Assembly (NCBI GenBank): GCA_934481445.1
Contig: CAKSPC010000011.1
Coordinates: forward strand, 1 to 55,450
Direction of reading: 5' to 3'
Source: an uncultured Oscillospiraceae bacterium
GTDB taxonomy: Bacteria; Bacillota; Clostridia; Oscillospirales; Ruminococcaceae
DNA length: 55,450 nt
Part shown: piece after piece, positions 44,012-53,271 of the stretch
Position numbering within the stretch: position 1 is the first letter of the stretch
Layout of the letters: the number at the start of each line of letters is the position of its first letter
Translations under genes and position numbers: made by a program
Notes under the pieces: generated by a model
Told to the model about the DNA's origin: nothing
The model's input: only the letters and a program-made list of their open reading frames with translations
The model's database searches: none

Positions 44012-46780
44012 ATGAACAAGATAATTCTTGACTGGAACAAATACCTTGACACCGCCCGCGAAGCAGTGTCAGAGGGCATGGTGCTGCTGGAAAACAACGG
44101 CGTGCTGCCGCTGAGGGAGGGCTGCACCGTATCGCTGTTCGGCAGAATGCAGGAACATTACTACAAAAGCGGCACAGGCTCCGGCGGCATGGTAAACGTT
44201 TCTAAGGTCTGGGGCATTCCCGAGGGGCTTACGGAGTGCGGCATCAAGCTGAACGAAAAGCTGCGCGGCGTATATTCCGCATGGTCCGCGGAAAATCCCG
44301 TTGATCTCGGCGTGGGCTGGGGCGGCGAGCCGTGGTCGCAGAAAGAAATGCCCGTTTCGGACGAGCTTGCGGCAGGCGCTGCGGCAAACTCCGACTGTGC
44401 AATATGCATTATCGCAAGAACTGCGGGCGAGGAACAGGATCAGTCCGACGAGGGCGGCTCCTATCGTCTCACCGAAACCGAGCTTGAAATGCTGAAAACA
44501 GTCCGCAGGCACTTTAAGGAAATGACGGTTCTGCTGAATGTCGGCGGAATAATCGACATGAGCTTCGTGCCCGAAGTGAAGCCCGACGCTGTTATGTATA
44601 TATGGCAGGGCGGCATGACCGGAGGACTCGGCACCGCGGATGTGCTCACAGGAAAGGTATCCCCCAGCGGAAAACTCCCAGACACCATCGCATACAATAT
44701 CTCCGACTACCCCTCCGCGCCGTATTTCGGAAACACTGAACGCAATTTCTACTGCGAGGATATCTACGTCGGCTACCGCTATTTTGAAACTTTCGCCAAG
44801 GACAAGGTCATGTATCCTTTCGGCTACGGACTTTCCTACACAAAATTCAGCATGGCTGCCGACAGAATAAGCACCGACGGCAGCAGCGTTTCCTTTGATG
44901 TTGTGGTAAGGAATATCGGCGGCCGCCCGGGCAAGGAAGTCGTTCAGATTTATTTCGAAGCGCCGCAGGGCAGGCTCGGAAAGCCGCTGCGTGCGCTCTG
45001 CGCTTACCAAAAGACGGATGTGCTTGTTCCCGAGGGCTTCGCGAGGCTGCATTTTGATATCTCCAAGGCGGATATGGCGTCCTTCGACGACAGCGGCGTA
45101 ACCGGCTTCAAGGACAGCTTCGTGCTTGAATCGGGAGAATATTCCGTATATGCGGGCAGCGACGTGCGCTCCGCAGAAAAAATCTGCACTTTCAACATTG
45201 AAAATACATATGCAACGGAGAAGCTTTCCGAAGCCTGCGCGCCCGTTCTACCGTTCGAAAGAATGCGCCCCGAAAAGGACGAAAACGGCTTCAAACCCGC
45301 ATTCGAGCCTGTTCCCCTTATGGAAACCGACATGGACAAGCGCCGCGCCGCTGACCTTCCCGCGGATATTCCGCAGACAGGCGACAAGGGCATAAAGCTT
45401 GCAGACGTAAAGAGCGGAAAGCATACCATGGATGAATTCATCGCGCAGCTTTCTGACGACGACCTCTCCTGCATAATCCGCGGCGAGGGTATGGGAAGCC
45501 CCCGCGTAACGGCGGGTACCGCGGCGGCATTCGGCGGCGTTTCCGACAGCCTTTCGGGATATGGTATCCCCTGCGGCTGCTGCGACGACGGCCCCTCGGG
45601 AATGCGTCTTGACTGCGGCACAAAGGCATTCAGCCTGCCAAACGGCACCCTGCTTGCAAGCTCGTTCAACGCCGAGATACAGCAGCGCCTGTTCGCCATC
45701 GCGGGCATTGAGATCGCTGCTAACAACGTTGAGTGCCTGCTTGGTCCCGGCATGAATATCCACCGTCATCCCCTCAACGGACGCAATTTTGAGTATTTCA
45801 GCGAGGACCCGTATCTCACAGGCACCTGTGCGGCGGCACAGTTAAAGGGTCTGCACAGCTCCGGCGTTACGGGCACCATCAAGCACTTCTGCGGAAATAA
45901 TCAGGAAACAGGCCGCCATGTCATCGACTCTGCGATATCCAAGCGCGCTCTCCGCGAGATATACCTCAGGGGCTTTGAGATTGCCGTTAAGCAGGGCAAC
46001 GCACGCAGCGTGATGACGACCTACGGCTCTCTGAACGGTCTCTGGACGGCGGGCAACTACGACCTCGTTACCACCGTGCTCCGCAAGGAATGGGGCTTTG
46101 AGGGCTTTGTAATGACCGACTGGTGGGCGAACATAAACGAGCGCGGAAAGGCGCCAGACAAGAGCGACTTTGCACAGATAGCGCGGGCACAGAACGATAC
46201 ATACATGGTATGCGCCGACGCCGCGCACAATACCACCGGCGACAACACGCTCGCTTCCCTTGCGGCGGGAATGCTCACCCGCGGGGAGCTTCAGAGGAAC
46301 GCCGCGAACATCTGCCGATTTCTTATAAACACGCACGCGATGAGCAGACTTCTCGGCACCATGCCCGAGATAAGCATAATCAACTGCCCCGACGACAACG
46401 GCACGGCGGAGGGCGAAAACGTTGTGTTCTATGAACTCAACGTAAGCCTTACCATCCCGCTGAACGGAGTTCCCTCCGACCGCGGAAGCAACTTCGTGTT
46501 CGCGCTGGATGTTCAGAAGATGGGTATGTACAATGTGATAATGACCGCTTCCTCCACAGCCTCTGAAACTGCACAGATACCTGTTACATTCTTCACGACG
46601 GGATTCCCCGCAGGAGTATTCACATTCAACGGCACCAACGGAAAACCTGTTGAGATAACGCATGAAGCAAGGCTGTATTCACGCTTTGTAACCTGCCGCC
46701 TGTACTTCGGTCAGAGCGGACTGAAGCCCGAAAACATCCGATTCGAATATGTGCACGACATCCCCGACGGCCAGCCGTGA
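44012..46780 (+). CDS. Circularly permuted GH3 beta-glucosidase
   Basis: 922 residues with the GH3 domains in reversed order. The (alpha/beta)6 sandwich comes first (EGMVLLENNGVLPLREG, EEQDQSDEGGSYRLTETE, GGMTGGLGTADVLTGKVSPS), then a fibronectin III-like domain (~290-390), then the (alpha/beta)8 barrel (~490-800) with GPSGMRLDCG, GPGMNIHRHPLNGRNFEYFS, IKHFCGNN (Lys624-His625) and the nucleophile Asp703 in VMTDWWAN. This order is known from Ruminococcus albus beta-glucosidase. It hydrolyses terminal beta-linked glucose from cellodextrins; no signal peptide, so it acts in the cytoplasm. A C-terminal beta domain of ~110 residues follows the barrel. Confidence 0.93.
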   Translation: MNKIILDWNKYLDTAREAVSEGMVLLENNGVLPLREGCTVSLFGRMQEHYYKSGTGSGGMVNVSKVWGIPEGLTECGIKLNEKLRGVYSAWSAENPVDLGVGWGGEPWSQKEMPVSDELAAGAAANSDCAICIIARTAGEEQDQSDEGGSYRLTETELEMLKTVRRHFKEMTVLLNVGGIIDMSFVPEVKPDAVMYIWQGGMTGGLGTADVLTGKVSPSGKLPDTIAYNISDYPSAPYFGNTERNFYCEDIYVGYRYFETFAKDKVMYPFGYGLSYTKFSMAADRISTDGSSVSFDVVVRNIGGRPGKEVVQIYFEAPQGRLGKPLRALCAYQKTDVLVPEGFARLHFDISKADMASFDDSGVTGFKDSFVLESGEYSVYAGSDVRSAEKICTFNIENTYATEKLSEACAPVLPFERMRPEKDENGFKPAFEPVPLMETDMDKRRAADLPADIPQTGDKGIKLADVKSGKHTMDEFIAQLSDDDLSCIIRGEGMGSPRVTAGTAAAFGGVSDSLSGYGIPCGCCDDGPSGMRLDCGTKAFSLPNGTLLASSFNAEIQQRLFAIAGIEIAANNVECLLGPGMNIHRHPLNGRNFEYFSEDPYLTGTCAAAQLKGLHSSGVTGTIKHFCGNNQETGRHVIDSAISKRALREIYLRGFEIAVKQGNARSVMTTYGSLNGLWTAGNYDLVTTVLRKEWGFEGFVMTDWWANINERGKAPDKSDFAQIARAQNDTYMVCADAAHNTTGDNTLASLAAGMLTRGELQRNAANICRFLINTHAMSRLLGTMPEISIINCPDDNGTAEGENVVFYELNVSLTIPLNGVPSDRGSNFVFALDVQKMGMYNVIMTASSTASETAQIPVTFFTTGFPAGVFTFNGTNGKPVEITHEARLYSRFVTCRLYFGQSGLKPENIRFEYVHDIPDGQP

Positions 46781-46793
46781 TAATTAAACACAA

Positions 46794-46828
46794 ATATCCC
46801 CGTGGAACACCCCACGGGGATATTTTTA
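46794..46828. terminator. Bidirectional terminator between convergent genes
   Basis: ATATCCCCGTGG, short loop, CCACGGGGATAT, then TTTTTATTTATT; serves the GH3 gene and, in reverse, the GGDEF-EAL gene. Confidence 0.92.
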
Positions 46829-48502
46829 TTTATTCACTTTTTCAAACTGCTCGTCGAAATCCTTCTGCGAAAGCGGTCGTGAGTACAGGAAGCCCTGCGC
46901 GGCGTCGCACCCGCATACGCTGAGGAAATGCGCCTGCTCAGTAGTTTCGACGCCCTCCGCGATGATATCAAGTCCTATATCGTGCGACATTGATATCGTG
47001 TGCGCGATTATCTTCCTGCCGCGGTCTGACTCCATAAACTCCGAGAGGAAGTCGCGGTCTATTTTAAGGACATCGAACCTCGTTGTTTTCAGCATATTCA
47101 GCGAGGAATAACCCGAGCCGAAATCGTCCATCAGCATCGTGAAACCCGCGTCCTTCAGTCTGCTGACAATGCCCTCGACCCCGGAGGATTCTGCGGATTC
47201 GGTTATCTCAAGCTCAAGATAATGCTTCGGGATATTGTATTTCTTTACAAGCTCGCTGATATATTCCACCACGTCAAAACTGTGGAGATACTCCCGCGAA
47301 ATGTTGACCGAAATCGGCACGGGAGCTATGCCCTTGTCTATCCAGCTGCGTATCTTCCTGCACGCCTCTTCCCAGATAAAGCGGTCAAGTTTGACTATAA
47401 AACCGTTTTTCTCGAAAAGCGGGATGAAGTCCGCCGGGGATATCATGCCCTTTTCAGGGGATATCCACCTTGTGAGCGCCTCCGCGCCGATTATTCTGTT
47501 AGCGGATATGGAATACTTCGGCTGAAGATACATCACGAATTCGTTGTTGAGAAGCGCGTTCTGCATTTCGTCCTCAAGGTATTTTTCCTTGTGCAGGTCG
47601 TTCCTCATGGCGTCGTTGTAGAAGCATATATTCTCCATCGCATTGCCCTTTACAGAGCGGCGCGCAATGGTCGCGTTGTCGCCGTATATTCTTGTCGGGC
47701 CGCTTATTTCATCCGCTATCGCCACACCGAACGAAAAACGATACTCCATTCCATGGAAAAAGCTCAGCAGTGCTTCAAGGCGGTGGATAAAATCAATGAT
47801 CTCCTGCTTGTTCTTAAACGGAGTGACGATCATGAAAACATCCGCCGTCAGCCTTGTGAAAGGCTGATCCTCCGTGCATATCATGCCGAGGGAGCGCCTT
47901 ATATATTCCAGCAGCTCATCCCCTGCCTGCTCGCCGTAGGCTTCGTTTATCATCTTGAACCGCTCAACATCAAACTGAATGAACGCCAGATTTTTTCCGC
48001 CGATACGCTTTATAAGCTTAGCCATCCGACGCGTATACAGCGACGGATCCATATCGGACGTGAACCTTGCAATGTCGCTTTCGAAATATTCGCGCTCGCT
48101 GAACGGGCGGATATTGAAGTTTATATCGGTGATACGGCTGTTTTCATCAAGCAGGAACAGTGCATAAACATGGCAGCGTTCAAAATCCTTTTCGGGCAGG
48201 ATACGCATATTTATGTCGGCAACAAGCTTCTTATGCTCCGTGCCGAAGGCTATTCCCTGCTCTATCTGTGCACAGAATACTTCAAACTCCTCGTGCGACT
48301 CCGGCGCGATAAACCCGTTTTCCAGCAGGTACATCAGCGGATTTTTTGTCCCATCGGGAAACAGCCCGCCGCTTATCTGCTCTACATAATCGTCGGAGAT
48401 GCTCCATATAAAATTAAGAGTATCCCTGTCCTCGGAGATGATTTTCATGTATTTCTCGGCGCACTTTGCGGAGATATCGGAAGTTTTCAATTTTACCACC
48501 AC
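46826..48502 (-). CDS. Cyclic-di-GMP phosphodiesterase with degenerate GGDEF domain
   Basis: 558 residues. Residues ~1-150: N-terminal input domain, cytoplasmic. ~165-300: GGDEF-fold domain where the active loop reads LTADVFM (218-224), so cyclase activity is lost. ~310-555: EAL domain with EALTR (341), LELEITES, MDDFGSGYSS (458-467), VLKIDRDF, IIAEGVET and AAQGFLYSRP, all the metal and catalytic residues of an active phosphodiesterase. It lowers cyclic-di-GMP. Start is GTG 48502 or TTG 48490; the ribosome site AGGTGG fits the TTG better. Confidence 0.9.
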   Translation of the reverse strand: MVVKLKTSDISAKCAEKYMKIISEDRDTLNFIWSISDDYVEQISGGLFPDGTKNPLMYLLENGFIAPESHEEFEVFCAQIEQGIAFGTEHKKLVADINMRILPEKDFERCHVYALFLLDENSRITDINFNIRPFSEREYFESDIARFTSDMDPSLYTRRMAKLIKRIGGKNLAFIQFDVERFKMINEAYGEQAGDELLEYIRRSLGMICTEDQPFTRLTADVFMIVTPFKNKQEIIDFIHRLEALLSFFHGMEYRFSFGVAIADEISGPTRIYGDNATIARRSVKGNAMENICFYNDAMRNDLHKEKYLEDEMQNALLNNEFVMYLQPKYSISANRIIGAEALTRWISPEKGMISPADFIPLFEKNGFIVKLDRFIWEEACRKIRSWIDKGIAPVPISVNISREYLHSFDVVEYISELVKKYNIPKHYLELEITESAESSGVEGIVSRLKDAGFTMLMDDFGSGYSSLNMLKTTRFDVLKIDRDFLSEFMESDRGRKIIAHTISMSHDIGLDIIAEGVETTEQAHFLSVCGCDAAQGFLYSRPLSQKDFDEQFEKVNK

Positions 48503-48535
48503 CTATTACTATGTTACAGAATATTCATTGATTTA

Positions 48536-48564
48536 ATTATACCATATACACTACAACATTTCAA
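48536..48564 (-). promoter_or_regulatory. Sigma-70 promoter of GGDEF-EAL gene
   Basis: Minus strand TTGAAA, 17 bases, TATAAT (48541-48536). Confidence 0.75.
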
Positions 48565-48678
48565 CCATTTTTGTAATATTATCTAAAAACTTTTCGACAT
48601 TCATAAATAATTTGTATATTTATAATAATTATTAATGTCAATCATATCGGATTTTTCTTTCAAAACAGGAACAAATCG

Positions 48679-48707
48679 TTGACTTATTCGAAATTATAAT
48701 GTATAAT
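48679..48707 (+). promoter_or_regulatory. Sigma-70 promoter
   Basis: TTGACT (48679-48684), 17 bases, TATAAT (48702-48707), upstream of the zinc-ribbon gene. The remaining intergenic DNA (48565-48678) is AT-rich with nothing else recognised. Confidence 0.8.
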
Positions 48708-48743
48708 AAAATAAATGGGCCGTTATGTTTACGGAGGTAATAA

Positions 48744-49583
48744 ATGAAAATAAAATGTGACTACTGTGGAAGCTTTATCAACGACACCGACCAGACCTGC
48801 CCCAACTGCGGCGCGGTCAACGAGCACGTTATGCGCAGCGCCGACGGTATCCCAAAGACCATTGAGGAGCTGAAAGCATTCTGTCGGAGCAAGAACCTGC
48901 CGCTGGAGGAGATGCGTTTCTTTATCGGCGTCAACTACACCGAGCCAAAGGCGTTCGGCATATATCAGGACGACGACGGCAATTTCATCGTATACAAAAA
49001 CAAGGGCGACGGCACCCGCTCCGAGCGCTACCGCGGCAAGGACGAAGCTTACGCCGTAAACGAGATATATCAGAAACTCAAATCCGAAATACAGATCCGC
49101 CGCGACAAATACGGCACAAAAAAACAAAATAATCAGTCCGAACGGAAAAGTTCCGATTCGGACTCGGACTCAATATTCAGATGGCTGATACTTCCGCACC
49201 TTAAATCAATAATCATAGGCGTTCTGATAATAGTCGCCTGCATTGTTTTCTTCAACATCGGCAGTAAATCCCCGAACACCGGCTACTACAACTACAACGG
49301 AAATTACTACTACTGCCAGTACGACAGATGGTACGGCTACGATTATGTCAACGACTACTGGTATGCCACCACTGTGGACAGCACGCTCTCCGACCACTAC
49401 TCCGACTACTGGGCAGGAACAAGCTACGACAGCAGCTACAATGTCAACGACTTCTCCGACTCGCCGTACTACAGCGAATCCGACTCAAGCTCGGACTACA
49501 ACGACGACTGGGACGGCGGCGACTGGGATTGGGGCGGCGGCGACTGGGACGCCGGCGACACAGACTGGGACACCGACTGGTAA
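48744..49583 (+). CDS. Zinc-ribbon membrane protein with Tyr/Asp/Trp-rich external tail
   Basis: 279 residues. N-terminal zinc ribbon CDYCGSF ... CPNCGAV (residues ~5-23), a cytoplasmic domain, one membrane segment (IIIGVLIIVACIVFFNIG, ~157-174), then an extracellular ~105-residue tail rich in Tyr, Ser, Asp and Gly that ends in Asp-Trp repeats (GGDWDWGGGDWDAGDTDWD). ACGGAGG precedes the ATG. The D/W tail recurs in the lipoprotein at 53272, suggesting a shared envelope function. Confidence 0.75.
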   Translation: MKIKCDYCGSFINDTDQTCPNCGAVNEHVMRSADGIPKTIEELKAFCRSKNLPLEEMRFFIGVNYTEPKAFGIYQDDDGNFIVYKNKGDGTRSERYRGKDEAYAVNEIYQKLKSEIQIRRDKYGTKKQNNQSERKSSDSDSDSIFRWLILPHLKSIIIGVLIIVACIVFFNIGSKSPNTGYYNYNGNYYYCQYDRWYGYDYVNDYWYATTVDSTLSDHYSDYWAGTSYDSSYNVNDFSDSPYYSESDSSSDYNDDWDGGDWDWGGGDWDAGDTDWDTDW

Positions 49584-49593
49584 ATAAATCAAA

Positions 49594-49622
49594 GGGCTGC
49601 GCAGGTGCGCGGCTCTTTTTTG
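49594..49622 (+). terminator. Intrinsic terminator
   Basis: GGGCTGCGC, four-base loop, GCGCGGCTC, then TTTTTTTGC. Confidence 0.85.
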
Positions 49623-49633
49623 CTCAAATTATC

Positions 49634-49662
49634 AAGACAAAATCAATTCATCCTGCTATAAT
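49634..49662 (+). promoter_or_regulatory. Probable promoter of AraC-GGDEF gene
   Basis: AAGACA, 17 bases, TATAAT (49657-49662); a good -10 with a weak -35, fitting an activated or autoregulated promoter. Confidence 0.55.
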
Positions 49663-49702
49663 ATAAACGTAAGCTTACATACACGACAGAAAGGGAGAGC
49701 AA

Positions 49703-50527
49703 ATGGACAACGACAAGCTCAACGCGCTCCTGCGCTCGCTGGAATACATTGAAAACAACCTCGACCGCGAAATCTCGCAGGAGGACTGCGCGCGATACGC
49801 CTGCATTTCCCTGTCGGGATTTCAGAAGCTGTTCAGAACGGTGTTTCACAAAAGCGTCGGCGACTACATTTCGCGCAGGCGGCTCACCGCCGCGGCGAAA
49901 GAACTGCAGACCCACGAGGCAACCACGCTGGACATTGCGGTGAAATACGGCTGGGGCAGCGCCGAGGCGTTCACCCGCGCGTTCTCGCGGGTATGGGGCG
50001 AAACTCCGACGGAATTCCGAAAGCGCCGCGGGTCTGCCTGCCTGTGTCCGCGGCTTGATCTCCCGAGATTCTTCATGCACAAAGGAGAGTTTATTATGAC
50101 GCAGAGATATGACATTTCCGAGCTTTACGACTACATCGGCTCCATGCAGGGCACCTACCTGCTGAGCTTTGATATTTCTCATATGATGGAGATAAACGAC
50201 ACCTACGGCCGCGAAGCGGGCGACAAGGCCATACTTGAGTGCCTGCACAGAATAGACCGCGAATGCGCCGAGGGGATGATGATGTTCCGCATAGGCGGGG
50301 ACGAATTTGTCATGCTGACGGGGCTGACCGAAAAATCCGCCGCGGAGGAGCTGGCGAAAAAGGTGCTCTGTCACAACGGCGAAACCATTGAACATGGCGG
50401 CGTGAGCATTCCCGTAAACCTGCGGGCAGGTGCGGTGCTGCTGACGTCCGGCAGGCTGAATTACAGCGAACTGTTTACGGAACTGGTGAGCGCCCCGTCG
50501 CCTGTTGCGGGAGAAGTCAGGTTCTGA
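49703..50527 (+). CDS. AraC-type regulator fused to a GGDEF domain
   Basis: 274 residues. Residues ~5-110 are two AraC helix-turn-helix units (SQEDCARYACISLSGFQKLF ... YISRRRLTAAAKELQ and TTLDIAVKYGWGSAEAFTRA ... WGETPTEFRKRR) at the N-terminus rather than the usual C-terminus. Residues ~135-265 are a GGDEF domain with FDISHMMEINDTYG and intact RIGGDEFVM (196-204), so diguanylate cyclase activity is possible, though the domain is short at the end. AAAGGGAG precedes the ATG. An internal ribosome site precedes Met132, so a separate GGDEF product may also be made. Confidence 0.85.
   Translation: MDNDKLNALLRSLEYIENNLDREISQEDCARYACISLSGFQKLFRTVFHKSVGDYISRRRLTAAAKELQTHEATTLDIAVKYGWGSAEAFTRAFSRVWGETPTEFRKRRGSACLCPRLDLPRFFMHKGEFIMTQRYDISELYDYIGSMQGTYLLSFDISHMMEINDTYGREAGDKAILECLHRIDRECAEGMMMFRIGGDEFVMLTGLTEKSAAEELAKKVLCHNGETIEHGGVSIPVNLRAGAVLLTSGRLNYSELFTELVSAPSPVAGEVRF
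50081..50098 (+). promoter_or_regulatory. Internal ribosome site and in-frame start at Met132
   Basis: AAAGGAGAG, six bases, ATG (50096-50098), in frame with the upstream AraC part, between the two domains. Confidence 0.6.
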
Positions 50528-50554
50528 TAATTAAAGTATTCAATAAATAAAACA

Positions 50555-50590
50555 AGCCTGAGGAGCAAAAACTTCTCAGGCTGTTTTGTA
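50555..50590. terminator. Bidirectional terminator
   Basis: AGCCTGAGGAG, short A-rich loop, CTTCTCAGGCT, then GTTTTGT; lies between the convergent AraC-GGDEF and lipoprotein genes. Confidence 0.85.
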
Positions 50591-50602
50591 TCACAATAAT
50601 AA

Positions 50603-51049
50603 TTATGCGATATCCATAGTGAAATTAAGTTTGGTGCAGTCGTATCCGACCACCTTGAAACAGTTACGACCTTTCTTCATATTCACAGTATATGTGGACG
50701 CATTTTCAATCGAGGATTCGGGTGTGCATTCTGCAATGACCGTCACATTATCGTCGCTGTCTATGTGGACAAGCTTGACTTTACCCGTATCAATGGACAG
50801 GGTGATCTGTATTTCAACGTCCGTATCCTCGCTGTAATTCTCCGACCACACGGTTTCCCTGCCGTCAAATTTTGCGGCAGTGAATGTCACGCTGTCATCC
50901 AAGCTGTTTAACACGGAAAGAACCTTTGCGTAGCGGTTGGAATTTTCGGCTATAATATCATTCGCGTTGTACTGCGCCCTTGCGAAATTGTTACTGCATC
51001 CGGACAGCAATACGCAGGCAAGCGCTGCAGCGAGCATTATTTCCTTCAT
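50603..51049 (-). CDS. Small lipoprotein of unknown function
   Basis: 148 residues from the ATG at 51049. MKEIMLAAALACVLLSGC is a lipoprotein signal with lipobox LLSGC. The mature part is beta-rich with VEIQITLSIDTGKVKLVHID and ends KVVGYDCTKLNFTMDIA; one internal Cys. It sits between an AraC-GGDEF regulator (convergent) and an antiporter gene. Family not recognised. Confidence 0.75.
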   Translation of the reverse strand: MKEIMLAAALACVLLSGCSNNFARAQYNANDIIAENSNRYAKVLSVLNSLDDSVTFTAAKFDGRETVWSENYSEDTDVEIQITLSIDTGKVKLVHIDSDDNVTVIAECTPESSIENASTYTVNMKKGRNCFKVVGYDCTKLNFTMDIA

Positions 51050-51092
51050 ATACAATTTCCTCACTGCTGATAATCAATCCAGTGGGTCGATA

Positions 51093-52727
51093 TTATGCCT
51101 TGTTTTTTCTGTTAGTGAAAAAGCGAATTGCAAAGAGCACCGCAAACATCAGAACTATCGAAACGCCGAGGACAACAAAAACGTTCTGAACAAATCCCGA
51201 AAGGAGATATCCAACCGCGCAGACCGCGCCGACAGTCAGCGCATACGGAAGCTGCGTCGAAACATGGTTAACATGGTCGCACTGCGCGCCCGTAGACGCC
51301 ATGATGGTCGTATCGGATATAGGTGAGCAGTGATCGCCGCAAACTGCGCCCGCAAGGCATGCGGAAATGCAGATGATGATCATGGATGGTATCTCGCCCG
51401 TTTCTGCAACATTTGCAAGCTCTGTGCTGAATACGCTGGTAACGATAGGGATAAGAATACCGAATGTTCCCCAGGAAGTGCCCGTTGCAAAGGCAAGGCC
51501 GATGGCAACAACGAACAGGATAAGCGGCAGGAGCACACTGATGGCGGTGGCGCTCTTAACTATTCCGGAAACGAAAACGCCTGCGTCAAGATGGTTCGTC
51601 ATGGTCTTGAGGGTCCATGCAAAGGTGAGGATAAGTATTGCGGGAACCATCTGCTTGAAGCCTGCGGCGATGGAATCCATGCACTCAGTAAACTTGAGCA
51701 CGCCGCGGATGATATAGTAGAAAATAATAACAACAAGCGCCGCAATAGAGCCGAGGGAAAGTCCGTAAGCCGCGTCGCAGCCCGCAAATGCGTTGATGAA
51801 ATCCGTGCCGCTGAAGAAGCCGCCTGTGTATATCATGCCGATAACGCACAAAACGATAAGGATAACAACGGGAAGAATAAGGTCGATGACCTTGCCCTTG
51901 GATCTTACCGGCTGGTCATCCTCCTCGTAAACCTTGTTTCTGGTGGTGAACAAATCGCCGTTCTTTGCATTATCCTCATGTTTTTTCATTGGGCCGAAGT
52001 CAAAATCCGAAACTGCAATGAAAATAACCATTAAAATGGTGAGGAATGCATACAGGTTGTACGGAATGGTGTTGATGAAGAGGGATATTCCGTTTACGCC
52101 ATCAACGGTGCCGCTTACCGCAGCCGCCCACGAGGATATCGGGGCGATGATGCAGATAGGCGCCGCAGTGGAGTCGATGAGATATGCGAGCTTGGAACGG
52201 GAAACATTGTGCTTGTCCGTTACGGGGCGCATTACAGAGCCGACCGTAAGGCAGTTAAAGTAATCGTCTACGAAAATAAGCACGCCGAGGAAGAACGTTG
52301 ACAACGCCGCGCCGCGCCTTGTTTTAATATGAGCAGCCGCCCATTCGCCGTAAGCGCGGCTGCCGCCTGCTTTATTCATAAGAACAACTATTACGCCGAG
52401 CACAACAAGGAATATCAGTATGCCGACATTGTAGGAATCCGAAAGATTAGAGATAAGACCATCCTGAACAACGGTTTTGAACATTCCCTCAAATCCTGTG
52501 GATGTTGCCGCGGCATAGATTATGCCGCCGGTAAGTATGCCTATGAACAGCGAGGAATAAACCTCTTTTGTGATAAGCGCGAGGCCTATCGCCACGATTG
52601 GCGGAAGAAGCGACCACAGCGAACCTATCGCTTCCGAGATCGGCGCTTGAATGATACAGCATATAATAAATGCCAATATCAGCACAGCAAAAACGATCTT
52701 GCTGATGTACTTTTTTACGTTTACCAT
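51093..52727 (-). CDS. NhaC-type Na+/H+ antiporter family protein
   Basis: 544 residues from the ATG at 52727 (AGGGAG upstream), with about twelve membrane segments. LITKEVYSSLFIGILTGGII, FFLGVLIFVDDYFNCLTVGS, DSTAAPICIIAPISSWAAAV, ATGTSWGTFGILIPI and GDHCSPISDTTIMAS are the signature stretches of the NhaC family, including the conserved Asp pair and the PISD motif. It exchanges Na+ (or another small cation or amino-acid substrate in some members) for protons. A long cytoplasmic loop (~245-290) is charged. It has its own consensus-like promoter. Confidence 0.88.
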   Translation of the reverse strand: MVNVKKYISKIVFAVLILAFIICCIIQAPISEAIGSLWSLLPPIVAIGLALITKEVYSSLFIGILTGGIIYAAATSTGFEGMFKTVVQDGLISNLSDSYNVGILIFLVVLGVIVVLMNKAGGSRAYGEWAAAHIKTRRGAALSTFFLGVLIFVDDYFNCLTVGSVMRPVTDKHNVSRSKLAYLIDSTAAPICIIAPISSWAAAVSGTVDGVNGISLFINTIPYNLYAFLTILMVIFIAVSDFDFGPMKKHEDNAKNGDLFTTRNKVYEEDDQPVRSKGKVIDLILPVVILIVLCVIGMIYTGGFFSGTDFINAFAGCDAAYGLSLGSIAALVVIIFYYIIRGVLKFTECMDSIAAGFKQMVPAILILTFAWTLKTMTNHLDAGVFVSGIVKSATAISVLLPLILFVVAIGLAFATGTSWGTFGILIPIVTSVFSTELANVAETGEIPSMIIICISACLAGAVCGDHCSPISDTTIMASTGAQCDHVNHVSTQLPYALTVGAVCAVGYLLSGFVQNVFVVLGVSIVLMFAVLFAIRFFTNRKNKA

Positions 52728-52789
52728 AAATAACTCCCTTTTTTTCGTCGTCACACGGACGAACTATTTCGACATAATATGCTTTTTAT

Positions 52790-52818
52790 ATCATACAACT
52801 TTTCAAGCCGATTGTCAA
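52790..52818 (-). promoter_or_regulatory. Sigma-70 promoter of the antiporter gene
   Basis: Minus strand TTGACA (52818-52813), 17 bases, TATGAT (52795-52790). Confidence 0.85.
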
Positions 52819-52890
52819 GTTTATTTGTGCACATTACCACATTATACTTGTAGTGCTGCAATAGATATTGGACAAAGTTAAGAAAAAAGG

Positions 52891-53117
52891 TTGAGAGATA
52901 GACCAAAATCTGCTAGAATAAAGTTACCACACAAAATTCAAGTGAAAGAAGGTCTATCTCTCAATGAACAGTATAACACAAGAAATGCAGTTTCGTCAAT
53001 CCCTAATGAAATATTGTGAGAAATACGGAGTAAAAAGAGCATCAAGGAAATACAACAAGTACCGGTCTTATATTTATTTCCGGAAAGCTCGCTGGGACGA
53101 AACCCAAAATCATTGAC
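52891..53117 (+). pseudogene. Insertion sequence remnant: end hairpin plus N-terminal transposase fragment
   Basis: A perfect 14-base inverted repeat (TTGAGAGATAGACC at 52891-52904 and GGTCTATCTCTCAA at 52952-52965) precedes a 50-codon frame (52965-53117) beginning MNSITQEMQFRQSLMKYCEK, with YGVKRASRKYNKYRSYIYF as a helix-turn-helix. This matches the N-terminus of IS481/IS3-like transposases; everything after WDET is missing. The element is therefore dead, deleted on its right side. Confidence 0.7.
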
Positions 53118-53154
53118 AAACCTACAACTCTCGGAATATGCATTGTGTCAATAT

Positions 53155-53182
53155 TGACTTTTTTAAAATTTTATTGTATAAT
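53155..53182 (+). promoter_or_regulatory. Sigma-70 promoter
   Basis: TTGACT (53155-53160), 16 bases, TATAAT (53177-53182), upstream of the transglutaminase-like lipoprotein gene. Confidence 0.75.
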
Positions 53183-53271
53183 AATGTAACTTATATAAGA
53201 ATGCCGTCCGTGAATTACTCAGCGGAAAAGGCAGCGACGCAGGGAAAATCGACCGAAAGGAATTTATTATT

